A program made the translations under genes and the position numbers. DNA of 64,000 bases, taken from positions 1-64,000 of the forward strand of contig JAUILN010000012.1 in NCBI GenBank assembly GCA_030432695.1, written 5' to 3'. This document shows positions 8,721 through 17,834 of this stretch, one piece after another; positions within the stretch are counted from its first letter, which is position 1; every line of letters starts with the position of its first letter. Below the pieces are notes generated by a model. It was given only the letters and a program-made list of their open reading frames with translations. It made no database searches and was not told the DNA's origin. Source of the stretch: a bacterium. GTDB taxonomy: Bacteria > Planctomycetota > UBA1135 > UBA2386.

Positions 8721-11700
8721 ATGCAGAGCACGTTCCCCCGTCGCCGGCGCGACGCAGTGCGCCGGTTGGTTCCGCCCACTCCGGTCCTCTTGCTCGCAGG
8801 CCTGCTGCTCGCACCCGGGTCGACGAGCCAGTCGCCGGCCCTGTTGCGCGACGTGCACACCGGACCGCCGTCCAATCCGTCGTCGTGGCCGACAGACTTC
8901 GAGCGGCTCGGCCCCGCGGTCTACTTCGACGCCGAGGCCCCGACCATGGGCCGCATCGTGTGGCGCACCGACGGCACCGCCGCCGGCACCACGCCGTTCC
9001 TCGACCTCGAGCCAACCGGCACCTCGTTCCGCACCGAGTTCGGCGACACCCTGTGGCTCGGCAACGGCCGGTTCCTGTTCGTGGCCGCCGATCCGAACCT
9101 CGGCAGCGAGATCTGGATCAGCGACGGCTCGACCGCGGGGACCTCGCTGCTGCTGGAGATCCATCCGGGCATCGACCACGCGGCCCCCGGTGGTTTCACC
9201 GCGTTGGGCAACGGCCAGTACGTCTTCGCCGCCGATGGACCGGCGAACGGGCTGGAGCTGTGGGTCACCGACGGCACCGCGGCGGGCACCGGCGAGCTGT
9301 TCGACATCCGGCCGGGTCCGTACGGCAGCGTCCCCGACTGGTTCACCACACTGGCCAACCCGTCGCGCGTGCTGTTCTGGGCCGACGACGACGTGCACGG
9401 CCGCGAGCCGTGGATCACCGACGGCACGCCGCAGGGCACGCGCATGGTGGCCGACGTCGCGCCCGGGCCAGGGTCGACCTTCGACCGCGTGCTCGGCGTG
9501 CTGCCTGGCGGGCAGGTGGTGTTCCGCTCGTCGCTGAACGGCCAGGAACTCTGGGTCACCGACGGCACCGCGGCCGGCACCGGGCCGATCCCCGGCGGGC
9601 CGAACTCGGTGCGCGCGATGCCGGGCGTGGTGGTCGGCAACGAGCTGTGGTTCGTCGGCTGGGATCCGGTGGTCGGCGAGCAGCCCTGGGCAACCGACGG
9701 CACCGCCGCCGGCACTCGGCGCATCCACACGTTCCACTGGCTGCCGACCGCACCCGGACCGCGGTTCGTCTCGGCGCTGGGCGGGACCCGCGCGGTGCTG
9801 TGGGCCTACGACCAGCCGTGGGTCACCGACGGCACCTCGGCCGGCACGCTGCGGCTCGCCGACCTTCGCACGCTCGGCTCATCGTGCCTGGAGTGGAACG
9901 GCCAACTGCTGTTCCGCGCCGAGGACGCCGCACACGGCGAGGAGCTGTGGCGGACCGACGGCACGCCGGGCGGAACCTGGCTGGTCGCCGACCTGCAGGC
10001 CGGACCAGCCAGCTCGTCGCCCTGGGGATTCTGCGCGCTCGGCAACCAGGTGCTGTTCACCGCCTTCGACCCCATCCACGGCTCCGAGCCCTGGATCAGC
10101 GACGGCACCGCCGCCGGCACGCATCTGCTCGCCGACGTCGGATCCTGGCCCGCGGGCTGGACCGCGTCGTCGAACCCACACGCCGCGGTCGACTGGTTCG
10201 GCCGGCCGGTGTTCCTGGCCGACTCGGGCGGCAACGATCCGGCGCCCTGGCGCAGCGACGGCACCATGAGCGGGACCTCGCAGCTCCTCCAGGTTCCCAC
10301 CGGCTCGACCATGAACCTGCTGAACGAAGACGGCAATCCGCGGCTGCACGTCGCCGGCCGTGAGCTGCTGATGCTGGTCGGGCTCGCCAACGACCCGCCG
10401 GTCCTGTGGCGCGACCTCGGCAACGGTCCCCTGCCGGGTCCGGCGATCACGCTGAACCTCGGCAGCCTCCCGCTGCTCGACGCGGCGGTGGCGGGCAACA
10501 GCGCCTGGTTCTCCGGTCAGCACCTGCACCACGTCCGCGATGGCGTGGCCACCACGGTGGATGTCGCCGGCCAGTCCCACCCGTGGGCCTGGGAGCTGAC
10601 CCCGCTCGGCGAGGGCATCGTCTGCACGGCCGTCTCCGGCATCGACGACGGCCTGTGGCGGATCGAACAGGCGACCGCGACCCTCCTGCACACCTTCGCC
10701 AACAGCCGGCCGGAAGCGTTGCTGCGCGCCGGCACACGGGTCTACTTCGTCGCCGACGACGGCCGAGGTGCTGGCAACGAACTGTGGAGCACCGACGGCA
10801 GCGTGGCCGGAACGCAGGTTCTCGATCTCACGCCCGGGTCGGGCAGCTCGTGGGTGACGCCGCTCGCCGAGATCCACGAACGCTTGCTGTTCCAGGTCCA
10901 TGCGCGCGACGGCAGCCACCGGCTCTGGCTGACCGACGGCACCGCGACCGGCACGATGCCGTTCGACGTGTTCCCACCCGGCACCACGGTCGACTGGATT
11001 GACGAGCTGCTGCCCTGCGGCCCCGACCGCTTCGCGTTCACGATGGACGACGGGGTGCACGGGGCGGAACCGTGGCTCCTGGGCGTGCAGGGCGCGCGGC
11101 TGGTGGCCGACCTGCAGCCCGGCGGCGCGAGCTCTCGTCCGCAGCTCCTCGGCGCGACCGGCGAGGAGTTCTGGTTCCGCAGCGTCTATCCGAGCAGCGG
11201 GATCTACCGCAGCGACGGGACCGTGGCCGGCACGGCGCTGGTCGTCCCCGGTGGCGGCGCTGCGCAGATGTTCGTGCTGTCGGGAGGCCGGATCTACTTC
11301 GACCGAGCCGACGGAACGCGCGGCGTCGAGCCGTGGGTGATGAGTGCCGGCGCGACCGCGAAGCCGTTGCCGGCCGGCTGTGGGGTCGGTAGCCGGGTGG
11401 CCGCGCTCGAGGCCAGCGATCCGGTCCTCGGCCGCATCTGGCAGGTCCGCGGTCGCCGTGGCCCCGCGGGATCGATCGCAGCACTGCTGCTCGGCCCGCC
11501 GGCCGTGCCGCCGGTGATCGCCGGGGACTGCGTGGTCCGCGTCGATCCGAACGGCGTGGTGACGCTCGCGTGGATCGCCGATGCCGCGAACCCGTGGCAG
11601 CGGAGCTGGCTCCTGCCGAACGACGCGGCGCTGGTCGGGCTGCAGCTCGTGCTGCAGTCGGCCCTCGCCCCCTCGCCACGCCCGGCCGGCTTCGAGGTCG

Positions 11701-11735
11701 GCGAGGCGGTGTGGCTGACTCTCGACACGTGGTGA
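8721..11735 (+). CDS. Secreted ELWxxDGT-repeat protein
   Basis: A 1004-residue exported protein. The ATG at 8721 has a strong GAAGGAGGT site 6 bp upstream, unusually good for this genome. A signal peptide (LLLAGLLLAPGSTSQS) follows. The body is built of about a dozen copies of a 45-60 residue unit ending in ELWVTDGTAAGT or variants (EPWISDGTAAGT, QPWATDGTAAGT, APWRSDGTMSGT), probably a beta-propeller. The last 110 residues (from about GVGSRVAALEA) form the C-terminal beta domain shared by several surface proteins of this lineage, with LPNDAALVGLQLVLQ near the end. A role at the cell surface is likely but no activity is known. It faces the tethered sigma factor gene. Confidence 0.9.
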   Translation: MQSTFPRRRRDAVRRLVPPTPVLLLAGLLLAPGSTSQSPALLRDVHTGPPSNPSSWPTDFERLGPAVYFDAEAPTMGRIVWRTDGTAAGTTPFLDLEPTGTSFRTEFGDTLWLGNGRFLFVAADPNLGSEIWISDGSTAGTSLLLEIHPGIDHAAPGGFTALGNGQYVFAADGPANGLELWVTDGTAAGTGELFDIRPGPYGSVPDWFTTLANPSRVLFWADDDVHGREPWITDGTPQGTRMVADVAPGPGSTFDRVLGVLPGGQVVFRSSLNGQELWVTDGTAAGTGPIPGGPNSVRAMPGVVVGNELWFVGWDPVVGEQPWATDGTAAGTRRIHTFHWLPTAPGPRFVSALGGTRAVLWAYDQPWVTDGTSAGTLRLADLRTLGSSCLEWNGQLLFRAEDAAHGEELWRTDGTPGGTWLVADLQAGPASSSPWGFCALGNQVLFTAFDPIHGSEPWISDGTAAGTHLLADVGSWPAGWTASSNPHAAVDWFGRPVFLADSGGNDPAPWRSDGTMSGTSQLLQVPTGSTMNLLNEDGNPRLHVAGRELLMLVGLANDPPVLWRDLGNGPLPGPAITLNLGSLPLLDAAVAGNSAWFSGQHLHHVRDGVATTVDVAGQSHPWAWELTPLGEGIVCTAVSGIDDGLWRIEQATATLLHTFANSRPEALLRAGTRVYFVADDGRGAGNELWSTDGSVAGTQVLDLTPGSGSSWVTPLAEIHERLLFQVHARDGSHRLWLTDGTATGTMPFDVFPPGTTVDWIDELLPCGPDRFAFTMDDGVHGAEPWLLGVQGARLVADLQPGGASSRPQLLGATGEEFWFRSVYPSSGIYRSDGTVAGTALVVPGGGAAQMFVLSGGRIYFDRADGTRGVEPWVMSAGATAKPLPAGCGVGSRVAALEASDPVLGRIWQVRGRRGPAGSIAALLLGPPAVPPVIAGDCVVRVDPNGVVTLAWIADAANPWQRSWLLPNDAALVGLQLVLQSALAPSPRPAGFEVGEAVWLTLDTW

Positions 11736-11743
11736 GCGAGGAA

Positions 11744-11780
11744 TCTGTCGTAGTTGGTGCCAGGCACCAACTACGACAGA
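11744..11780. repeat. Intergenic palindromic repeat, short perfect form
   Basis: This 37-bp element has two perfect 18-nt arms, TCTGTCGTAGTTGGTGCC and its reverse complement, around a single central A. It lies 9 bp after a stop codon and upstream of the next gene on the same strand. It lacks a T tract. An identical copy is at 13667-13703. Confidence 0.95.
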
Positions 11781-11829
11781 TTCGGGAGTGGGCGCGGCGT
11801 GGGGAGTTCGCCGCCTATCCTGGCGCGCC

Positions 11830-13650
11830 GTGACCGATCCAATCCGACGAGTCTTCTGCTGGTTCTCGCTGTCGCTGTTGGTGACCGCAGGCCTGGCCTT
11901 CGCACAGGAGCTCGATTCCCGGGATGTCCGCGCCGGCCTGCCGATCCCCGACGAGGGTTACTGCGATCAGCCGCGGATCGTGACGTTGTCCGACGGGAGC
12001 TGGGTCGCGGTGCTGACCACCGGGCCAGGGCACGAGGGATCGAAGGGCCAGCACGTGGTATCGACGCGTAGCGAGGACCGGGGCAGGACCTGGTCGGAGC
12101 TGGTGGACGTCGAGCCATCGGATCCGGAGCGGCCGGCGTCGTATGCGGTCAGCTACGTGACGCCCTACGACCGGGTCTACGCGTTCTACACCTACAACGG
12201 CGACGCGGTGTGGGCGCGGCCCGGGCCCGATGGCAAGCCGCGCGACGAGCGGATCCGAGCCGACACCCAGGGCTGGTGGTGCTACCGCTATTCGGACGAC
12301 GCGGGTGCGACGTGGTCGGAACGGCACCGGATCCCCATGCGCGTAACCGCCTCCGACCGCGGCAACGACTGGGGTGGCGAGGTCCAGATGTTCTGGGCGA
12401 TCGGTGATCCGGTGACGACCACCGACGGAGCGGTGGTGTTCGCCTTCACCAAGCTGGCGCGCTACTTCCTGGTGGACGGCGAGGGTTGGTTCTGGCGCAG
12501 CGACAACCTGGCGACCGAGCGGGATCCGGCGAAGCTGCGCTTCGAGCTGTTGCCCGACGGCGACCACGGACTGCGTCACCCCGACTTCGGCAGCGTTCAG
12601 GAGGAGTTCAACGTGGTGCCGCTGGCGAAGGGGCGACTGGCGTGCGTCTACCGCACCACGCTCGGCTTCCCGGCGATCGCCTACAGCGACGACGGTGGCC
12701 ACAGTTGGAGCACGCCCGAGCGGATGCGGTACCGCCGCTTCGTGGACTTGGGGATCGCCGGGCCACACCTCCGCAATCCCCGCGCCTGCCCGAAGATCTG
12801 GCACGTGGGCGGCGACCGCTACCTGTTCTGGTTCCACCACCATGGCGGCACGGACTTCAAGGACCGCAACCCGGCCTGGATCACGGCCGGCGTGGAGCGT
12901 GACGGCGAGCTGATCTGGTCGTGGCCGGAGATCGCGCTGTTCGGGCCCGACCGGAGCTACGAGACCGGCCGGTTCAGCTATCCCGACCTGATCCTCGGCG
13001 ACGACGAGTGGTTCGTCGCCGAGACCCAGAAGACCGTGGCCCGCGTGCACCGTCTCGACCGCGCGCTGCTCGAAGGCATGTGGCGGCAGCTCGACAGAGG
13101 CGAGGTTCCCGCGAGCAACGTTCCACCGCTGTTCGACAGCGAGGGCGACGCCGGCGAACTCCCCGCCCTCCCCGACCTGCGCGGACTCGGCGGATACACG
13201 GTGGAGCTACGCTGCGACCTCTCACGCTCGTCACGCGATGTCCCGCTGGCCCGCTTCGGCGAGGACCTGGTCGTCACCGCCGTGCTCGGAGGCACCAAGT
13301 CACTCGGTCACCCATGGCGCGTGGAGTGCAAGCTACGCGACGTAGCCGGTCACACCGCGATCTGGACCACCGACCCCATCTCGAGGCTCTCCGGGCACCG
13401 CGTCACTTTCCTCTTCGAGGCCGCCGCGAACGTCTGCACCGCCGTGGTCGATGGCGAACTCGACGACGGCCTGACCATGGTCGGACCGAGCGACTACCGG
13501 GCCTCTCGCCAGCGCGGCTTCGGCTGGTTCGACCCCGAGTTCGGCGCACCCGCGCCCGGCGCCGCGTTCGAGGCCGGCCCCGGACTCGAACGGCTGCGCC
13601 TGCACGCCCGCGCGATGCCTATCTCGGAAGCGGTGCTGCGGACCCGCTGA
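11830..13650 (+). CDS. Secreted sialidase-like (BNR/Asp-box) protein
   Basis: A protein of about 606 residues with a signal peptide (FCWFSLSLLVTAGLAFAQ). Asp-box motifs are readable: SEDRGRTWSE, SDDAGATWSE and SDDGGHSWSTP, each at the edge of a propeller blade, plus YSDDGG contexts and a QPRIVTLSDGSWVA first blade. The fold is a six-bladed sialidase or neuraminidase propeller. A beta-sandwich-like region of about 150 residues follows (from LPALPDLRGLGGYTVEL). It may be an exported glycosidase, but Asp boxes also occur in non-enzymatic proteins and I did not confirm the catalytic Arg triad. GTG at 11830 begins directly at the signal peptide; an in-frame ATG at 11788 would give a poor leader. 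Confidence 0.78.
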   Translation: MTDPIRRVFCWFSLSLLVTAGLAFAQELDSRDVRAGLPIPDEGYCDQPRIVTLSDGSWVAVLTTGPGHEGSKGQHVVSTRSEDRGRTWSELVDVEPSDPERPASYAVSYVTPYDRVYAFYTYNGDAVWARPGPDGKPRDERIRADTQGWWCYRYSDDAGATWSERHRIPMRVTASDRGNDWGGEVQMFWAIGDPVTTTDGAVVFAFTKLARYFLVDGEGWFWRSDNLATERDPAKLRFELLPDGDHGLRHPDFGSVQEEFNVVPLAKGRLACVYRTTLGFPAIAYSDDGGHSWSTPERMRYRRFVDLGIAGPHLRNPRACPKIWHVGGDRYLFWFHHHGGTDFKDRNPAWITAGVERDGELIWSWPEIALFGPDRSYETGRFSYPDLILGDDEWFVAETQKTVARVHRLDRALLEGMWRQLDRGEVPASNVPPLFDSEGDAGELPALPDLRGLGGYTVELRCDLSRSSRDVPLARFGEDLVVTAVLGGTKSLGHPWRVECKLRDVAGHTAIWTTDPISRLSGHRVTFLFEAAANVCTAVVDGELDDGLTMVGPSDYRASRQRGFGWFDPEFGAPAPGAAFEAGPGLERLRLHARAMPISEAVLRTR

Positions 13651-13666
13651 CCTGGGGGATCGCGTT

Positions 13667-13703
13667 TCTGTCGTAGTTGGTGCCAGGCACCAACTACGAC
13701 AGA
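13667..13703. repeat. Intergenic palindromic repeat, short perfect form
   Basis: This copy is identical over 37 bp to 11744-11780 and sits 17 bp after the sialidase-like gene and 80 bp before the next start. Identity of two copies 1.9 kb apart suggests recent dispersal or gene conversion. Confidence 0.95.
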
Positions 13704-13782
13704 TCCTGTCGATCGAGAGCGTCGCGAGCAATCACCCCACGCCCCGGTGACCCCCACCCACCACCCCGGCTAAGGTGCAGCC

Positions 13783-16700
13783 ATGCCGCGACCTGCCGCC
13801 CCGATCCTGCTGGCACTGACGTGCGCGACGCTGCTGCGCGCCCAGGAACCACCGCAGAACCTGCCCGAGCACGTCACCGCCGAGCCGCTCGCGCCGCGCG
13901 CAGCCGTCGACAGTCCGCGCTTCGTCCGCCACGACCCTGCCGACAGCGGGCTGGTGTTCCAGAACCTGCTCCGCCCGGAAAACGTGTTGCCGTACGTCTA
14001 CAACGGCGCCGGGGTCACGGTGGGTGACTACGACGGCGACGGGCGCTGCGACGTCTATCTGATCTCGCAGGACGGGCCGAACCGGCTGTTCCGCCAGGTC
14101 GCGCCGTTCCGCTTCGAAGACGTCACCGAGGAACTCGGCGTCGAAGGCGGCACGGCCTGGGGCTCGGGCGCGTCGTTCGTCGACTACGACGGCGACGGCG
14201 ACCTCGACCTGTACGTCGCCAACACCGAGCAGTCGAACCTGCTGTATCGGAACGACGGCGACAGGTTCACCGAGTGCGCGGCGGAGGTCGGCCTCGACCT
14301 CGTCGGCGCCTGCACCATGCCGGCCTTCGCCGACTTCGACAACGACGGCGACCTCGACCTCTACCAGGTCCGCAACCGGGTCCTCGGGCCAGACGTGTTC
14401 CGGCCGCTGCTCAACCGGATGACCCTGCCGCCCGACATCCAGAAGACCACGAAGGAGCTGGCGCCGCAGATCCCGGGCCTGCGCCGCAACCCGGACGGCA
14501 CCTGGATCATCCCCGACGACCTCGACGGCCACCTGATCCCGTTGATGGGTCGCGTGTTCTTCGGAGGTCAGTCCGACCTGCTGCTACGCAACGACGGCGG
14601 CCGGTTCACCGACGTGACCGCGCTCGCCGGCATCGACGACCGCTCGATGGGTCTGTCCGCGACGTGGTGGGACTACGACGACGACGGCTGGCTCGACCTG
14701 TTCGTCGCCAACGATCTGGAATCACCCGACGCGCTCTACCACAACGAGCGCGACGGCACGTTCCGGCTGGTGACCGCGGAGACCCTGCCACACCTGGCGT
14801 ACTTCGGCATGGGCTCCGACTTCGCCGACGTCGACATGGACGGGCGCTTCGACCTCGTGGTGGCCGACATGGCGATGCGCACCCACTACAAGTCGAAGAT
14901 GCTGATGGGCGACATGGGCGACCGCGGCTGGTTCCTGCAGTTCGGCCGCCCGCCGCAGATCATGCGCAACGCGCTGTTCCTCAACACCGGCACCGGCCGG
15001 TTCCTGGAGTGCGCGCAGCTGAGCCACGTCGCCAAGACCGACTGGACCTGGGCGATGAAGTTCGGCGACCTCGACTGCGACGGCTGGCCGGACCTGTTCG
15101 TGACCAACGGCGTGCCGCGCTTCGACAACGACCCCGACCTGAACCCGCGCTTCCGCCAGCTGTTCAACGAGGGGCGCCTCAAGGAGGCCATCGAACTGGC
15201 CGCCAACGTGCCGCCGGTGCCCGAGCGCAACGTGGCACTGCGCAACCTCGGCACCACCCCCGGCACGCCGCCGGACTTCGTGAACATGGCGTCGGTCTGG
15301 GGGCTCGACGACGAGGGGGTCTCGCAGGGCGCGTCGTATGCCGACTTCGACGGCGATGGCGATCTCGACCTGATCGTCAACGACATGAACGCACCCGCGG
15401 CGCTCTACGAGAACCGCGTCGACCAAGGCAATCAGGTCGCGGTCCTGCGCCTGCGCGGTCGTGGCGCCAACACCCATGGACTCGGCGCCCGCATCTCGGC
15501 GCGGGCCGGCGCGCTCCGCCTCGAACGTCTCCTCACCCTGCCTGGCGGTTACCTGTCGACCGACGAGCCGCAGGTGTTCCTCGGCCTGGGTGGCCACCCG
15601 CGCATCGACCACCTGGAGATCCGCTGGCCCGGCGGCGGGACCACCACGTTGGAGGATCTGCCAGCCGGGTTCCGCTACGTGGTCTCCGAAGCGTCGGCGA
15701 CCATACCCGAGTCCGACATCGATGCGCGGATCCCGAGGTCGCACGCTTTCGAGGAAGTGCGAGACGCGGTCGGTCTCGCGCCGGGCAGCGACAACGCCGA
15801 GGCCTGGTTCGACGACTTCGCGGCCCAGCCGCTGGTCCCCCACCAGCACAGCCAGCTCGGGCCGGGCCTCGCGCTCGGCGACGTCGACGGGGACGGCCAC
15901 CCGGAGGTCTGGGTCGGCGGATCCCGCGGAAGCTCCGGCATCCTGCAGCGCGCAGAGGCCGACGGCTACATGGCGATCGCTGGCCCATGGAGCGATGACG
16001 CCGGTTCCGAGGACCTTGGCGCTTCGTTCCTCGATGCCGACGGCGACGGCGACCTGGACCTGTTCGTGGTCAGCGGTAGCGTCGAAGCGCCCGCCGGCGA
16101 CGCCGCCTACGCCGACCGCTTGTATCTGAACGACGGCACTGGCTCCTTCACGCACGCCGGCGACGACGTGCTGCCCGGCTTCCGCGACTCGGGCGGCGTG
16201 GTCGCGGCCTGCGACTTCGACCACGACGGCGACGTCGACCTGTTCGCCGGCGGTCGCGTGGTCCCCGGCCGTTACCCCGAGTCGCCGTTCAGCCGCCTCT
16301 ACCGCAACGAGGGCGGGCGCTTCGTGGACGTCACCGCGGAGGTCGCGCCACAGGTCCGACGGGCCGGGCTGGTGACCGATGCCGCGTGGCTCGACTTGGA
16401 TGGCGACGGCTCGATCGAGCTGGTGGTGACTGCGCACTGGCAGCCGGTGCGGGTGTTCGCCCAGGACTCCCAGGGCCGATTCACCGACCGCAGCGAGGAC
16501 CTCGGCTTCGCTGCCCACACCGGCTGGTGGAACTCGGTGGTCGCGCTCGACGTGGACGGCGACGGTGACGCCGACCTCGTCACCGGCAATGTCGGCCTCA
16601 ACACGAAGTACAAGGCGAGTCCAGACAAGCCGGCGAAGTTGTTCGTGGAGGACTTCGACCAGAGCGGCTCGCTCGACGTCATCGAAGCCAAGTACGAAGG

Positions 16701-17604
16701 CAGCCGGCTCTTGCCGGTGCGCGGCCGCTCCTGCTCGAGCCGCGCGATTCCGATGCTCGGCGAGAAGTTCCCCACCTACGACGAGTTCGCCCGCGCGACC
16801 CTCGACGACATCTACTCGGGAGGCGCCCTCGCCGACGCGCAGCGCTTCGAGGCCACCGAGCTGGCGAGCTTGCTCTGGCGGCAGGGCGACGACGGACGCT
16901 TCACGGCGGAGCCCCTGCCGAAGCTCGCGCAGATCGCGCCGGTGTTCGGATTGGCCGTCTCCGACCTCGACGGTGACGGCCGCGACGACGTGTTCCTGGC
17001 CCAGAACTTCTACACGCCCGAGCCCGAGACCGGTCGGATGGCGGGCGGCCTCGGCGTGTGGCTGCGTGCCACGGCGGAGGGCACGCTCGAACCGGTCCCG
17101 AGCGCCGATTCGGGCATCGTGATTCCCGAGGATGCCAAGGCCGCGCTGGTCTCCGACTTCGACGGCGACCACGGACCGGACCTGCTGCTGACGACCAACG
17201 GCGGACCACTACGGGCCCTGCGCAACCGGATCGGCAGGCAGCCGCGGATCGTGGTGTTGCCCGAGGACCTGCAATCCGACGACCCGCCCTTGCGCCGCGA
17301 GCGCGAGAACCCGGCGTGGCAACGACCCGTGCGTTGGCTGGCGGTCGACGTGGGCGCCGCCGCCGTATCGGGTGGCGAGCTGTCGCTCGCGCTCGATCGC
17401 ACGGATTGGCCACGGCAAACCCGCTGGCTCGGCGCCCGTAGCGGCTACCTCGCGGCGCCGGCAAACGTGGTGTTCTTCGGGGTGCCGGCCGACGGAACGG
17501 CGCGCGGTGAACTGGTCCTCACGGTGCCCGGCGCGGCGCCGCGGACCCTGACCGTCGAGCTCACCGCGGACGAACCGTCACGGCGCGTGGAGCTGCCGCG
17601 ATGA
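13783..17604 (+). CDS. Secreted FG-GAP/VCBS repeat protein with ASPIC/UnbV domain
   Basis: A 1273-residue exported protein. The signal peptide is MPRPAAPILLALTCATLLRAQ. Many calcium-binding blade motifs of the type DYDGDGRCDVY, DYDGDGDLDLY, DFDNDGDLDLY and DVDGDGDADL mark two FG-GAP propellers, at about 50-560 and 690-1160. Between them lies an ASPIC/UnbV module (GLGARISARAGALRLERLLT through LEIRWPGGGTTTLEDLPAG, about 565-640). These CRTAC-like proteins are typical secreted planctomycete proteins of unknown role, probably adhesion or polysaccharide binding. The start follows the palindromic repeat. The last codons overlap the next gene by ATGA, so the two are translationally coupled. Confidence 0.92.
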   Translation: MPRPAAPILLALTCATLLRAQEPPQNLPEHVTAEPLAPRAAVDSPRFVRHDPADSGLVFQNLLRPENVLPYVYNGAGVTVGDYDGDGRCDVYLISQDGPNRLFRQVAPFRFEDVTEELGVEGGTAWGSGASFVDYDGDGDLDLYVANTEQSNLLYRNDGDRFTECAAEVGLDLVGACTMPAFADFDNDGDLDLYQVRNRVLGPDVFRPLLNRMTLPPDIQKTTKELAPQIPGLRRNPDGTWIIPDDLDGHLIPLMGRVFFGGQSDLLLRNDGGRFTDVTALAGIDDRSMGLSATWWDYDDDGWLDLFVANDLESPDALYHNERDGTFRLVTAETLPHLAYFGMGSDFADVDMDGRFDLVVADMAMRTHYKSKMLMGDMGDRGWFLQFGRPPQIMRNALFLNTGTGRFLECAQLSHVAKTDWTWAMKFGDLDCDGWPDLFVTNGVPRFDNDPDLNPRFRQLFNEGRLKEAIELAANVPPVPERNVALRNLGTTPGTPPDFVNMASVWGLDDEGVSQGASYADFDGDGDLDLIVNDMNAPAALYENRVDQGNQVAVLRLRGRGANTHGLGARISARAGALRLERLLTLPGGYLSTDEPQVFLGLGGHPRIDHLEIRWPGGGTTTLEDLPAGFRYVVSEASATIPESDIDARIPRSHAFEEVRDAVGLAPGSDNAEAWFDDFAAQPLVPHQHSQLGPGLALGDVDGDGHPEVWVGGSRGSSGILQRAEADGYMAIAGPWSDDAGSEDLGASFLDADGDGDLDLFVVSGSVEAPAGDAAYADRLYLNDGTGSFTHAGDDVLPGFRDSGGVVAACDFDHDGDVDLFAGGRVVPGRYPESPFSRLYRNEGGRFVDVTAEVAPQVRRAGLVTDAAWLDLDGDGSIELVVTAHWQPVRVFAQDSQGRFTDRSEDLGFAAHTGWWNSVVALDVDGDGDADLVTGNVGLNTKYKASPDKPAKLFVEDFDQSGSLDVIEAKYEGSRLLPVRGRSCSSRAIPMLGEKFPTYDEFARATLDDIYSGGALADAQRFEATELASLLWRQGDDGRFTAEPLPKLAQIAPVFGLAVSDLDGDGRDDVFLAQNFYTPEPETGRMAGGLGVWLRATAEGTLEPVPSADSGIVIPEDAKAALVSDFDGDHGPDLLLTTNGGPLRALRNRIGRQPRIVVLPEDLQSDDPPLRRERENPAWQRPVRWLAVDVGAAAVSGGELSLALDRTDWPRQTRWLGARSGYLAAPANVVFFGVPADGTARGELVLTVPGAAPRTLTVELTADEPSRRVELPR

Positions 17605-17825
17605 GATCGCACCGCCTCCGTGCCCAGCTCGTCGGTTTGGCGGCGATGGTCGTGGTCACGCTGCTCGCGGGGTGCTCCACCGACCGGCAGACGCTGCATC
17701 GAGAGGAGCCAGAGGCTCGGAGCGAGGAGTCCCCACCGCGCTACGAGTCACGGACCGGCGTCCCGGTGCTGATGGACCTGCCGCTGATCGGCTGGATGTT
17801 TCGACGGACGACCACCGTGAGGTGA
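17601..17825 (+). CDS. Small lipoprotein with secretin-like C-terminal motif
   Basis: A 74-residue protein whose ATG overlaps the stop of the UnbV gene (ATGA). The lipoprotein signal has lipobox LLAGC with Cys25. The short charged linker ends in TGVPVLMDLPLIGWMFRRTT. That tail resembles the (G)VPxLxDIPxLGxLFR signature of type II/III secretin domains, but there is no room for a secretin barrel. It is probably co-made with the UnbV protein. Whether the tail docks to a secretin or is a conserved peptide of its own is unknown. Confidence 0.75.
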   Translation: MRSHRLRAQLVGLAAMVVVTLLAGCSTDRQTLHREEPEARSEESPPRYESRTGVPVLMDLPLIGWMFRRTTTVR

Positions 17826-17834
17826 AGCGTCCCG

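Noticed and set aside
344..13703. CRISPR array suggested by recurring palindromes
   Set aside because: The copies are kilobases apart, separated by genes, with no regular spacers and no cas genes.
14722..17172. An 816-codon open frame on the minus strand
   Set aside because: It is antisense to the FG-GAP/UnbV gene and consists of low-complexity Val/Glu/Arg-rich sequence.
13783..17604. Calcium-dependent adhesin of the RTX type
   Set aside because: The DxDGDG motifs belong to FG-GAP blades and are not tandem GGxGxDxxx nonapeptides; no T1SS signal is seen.
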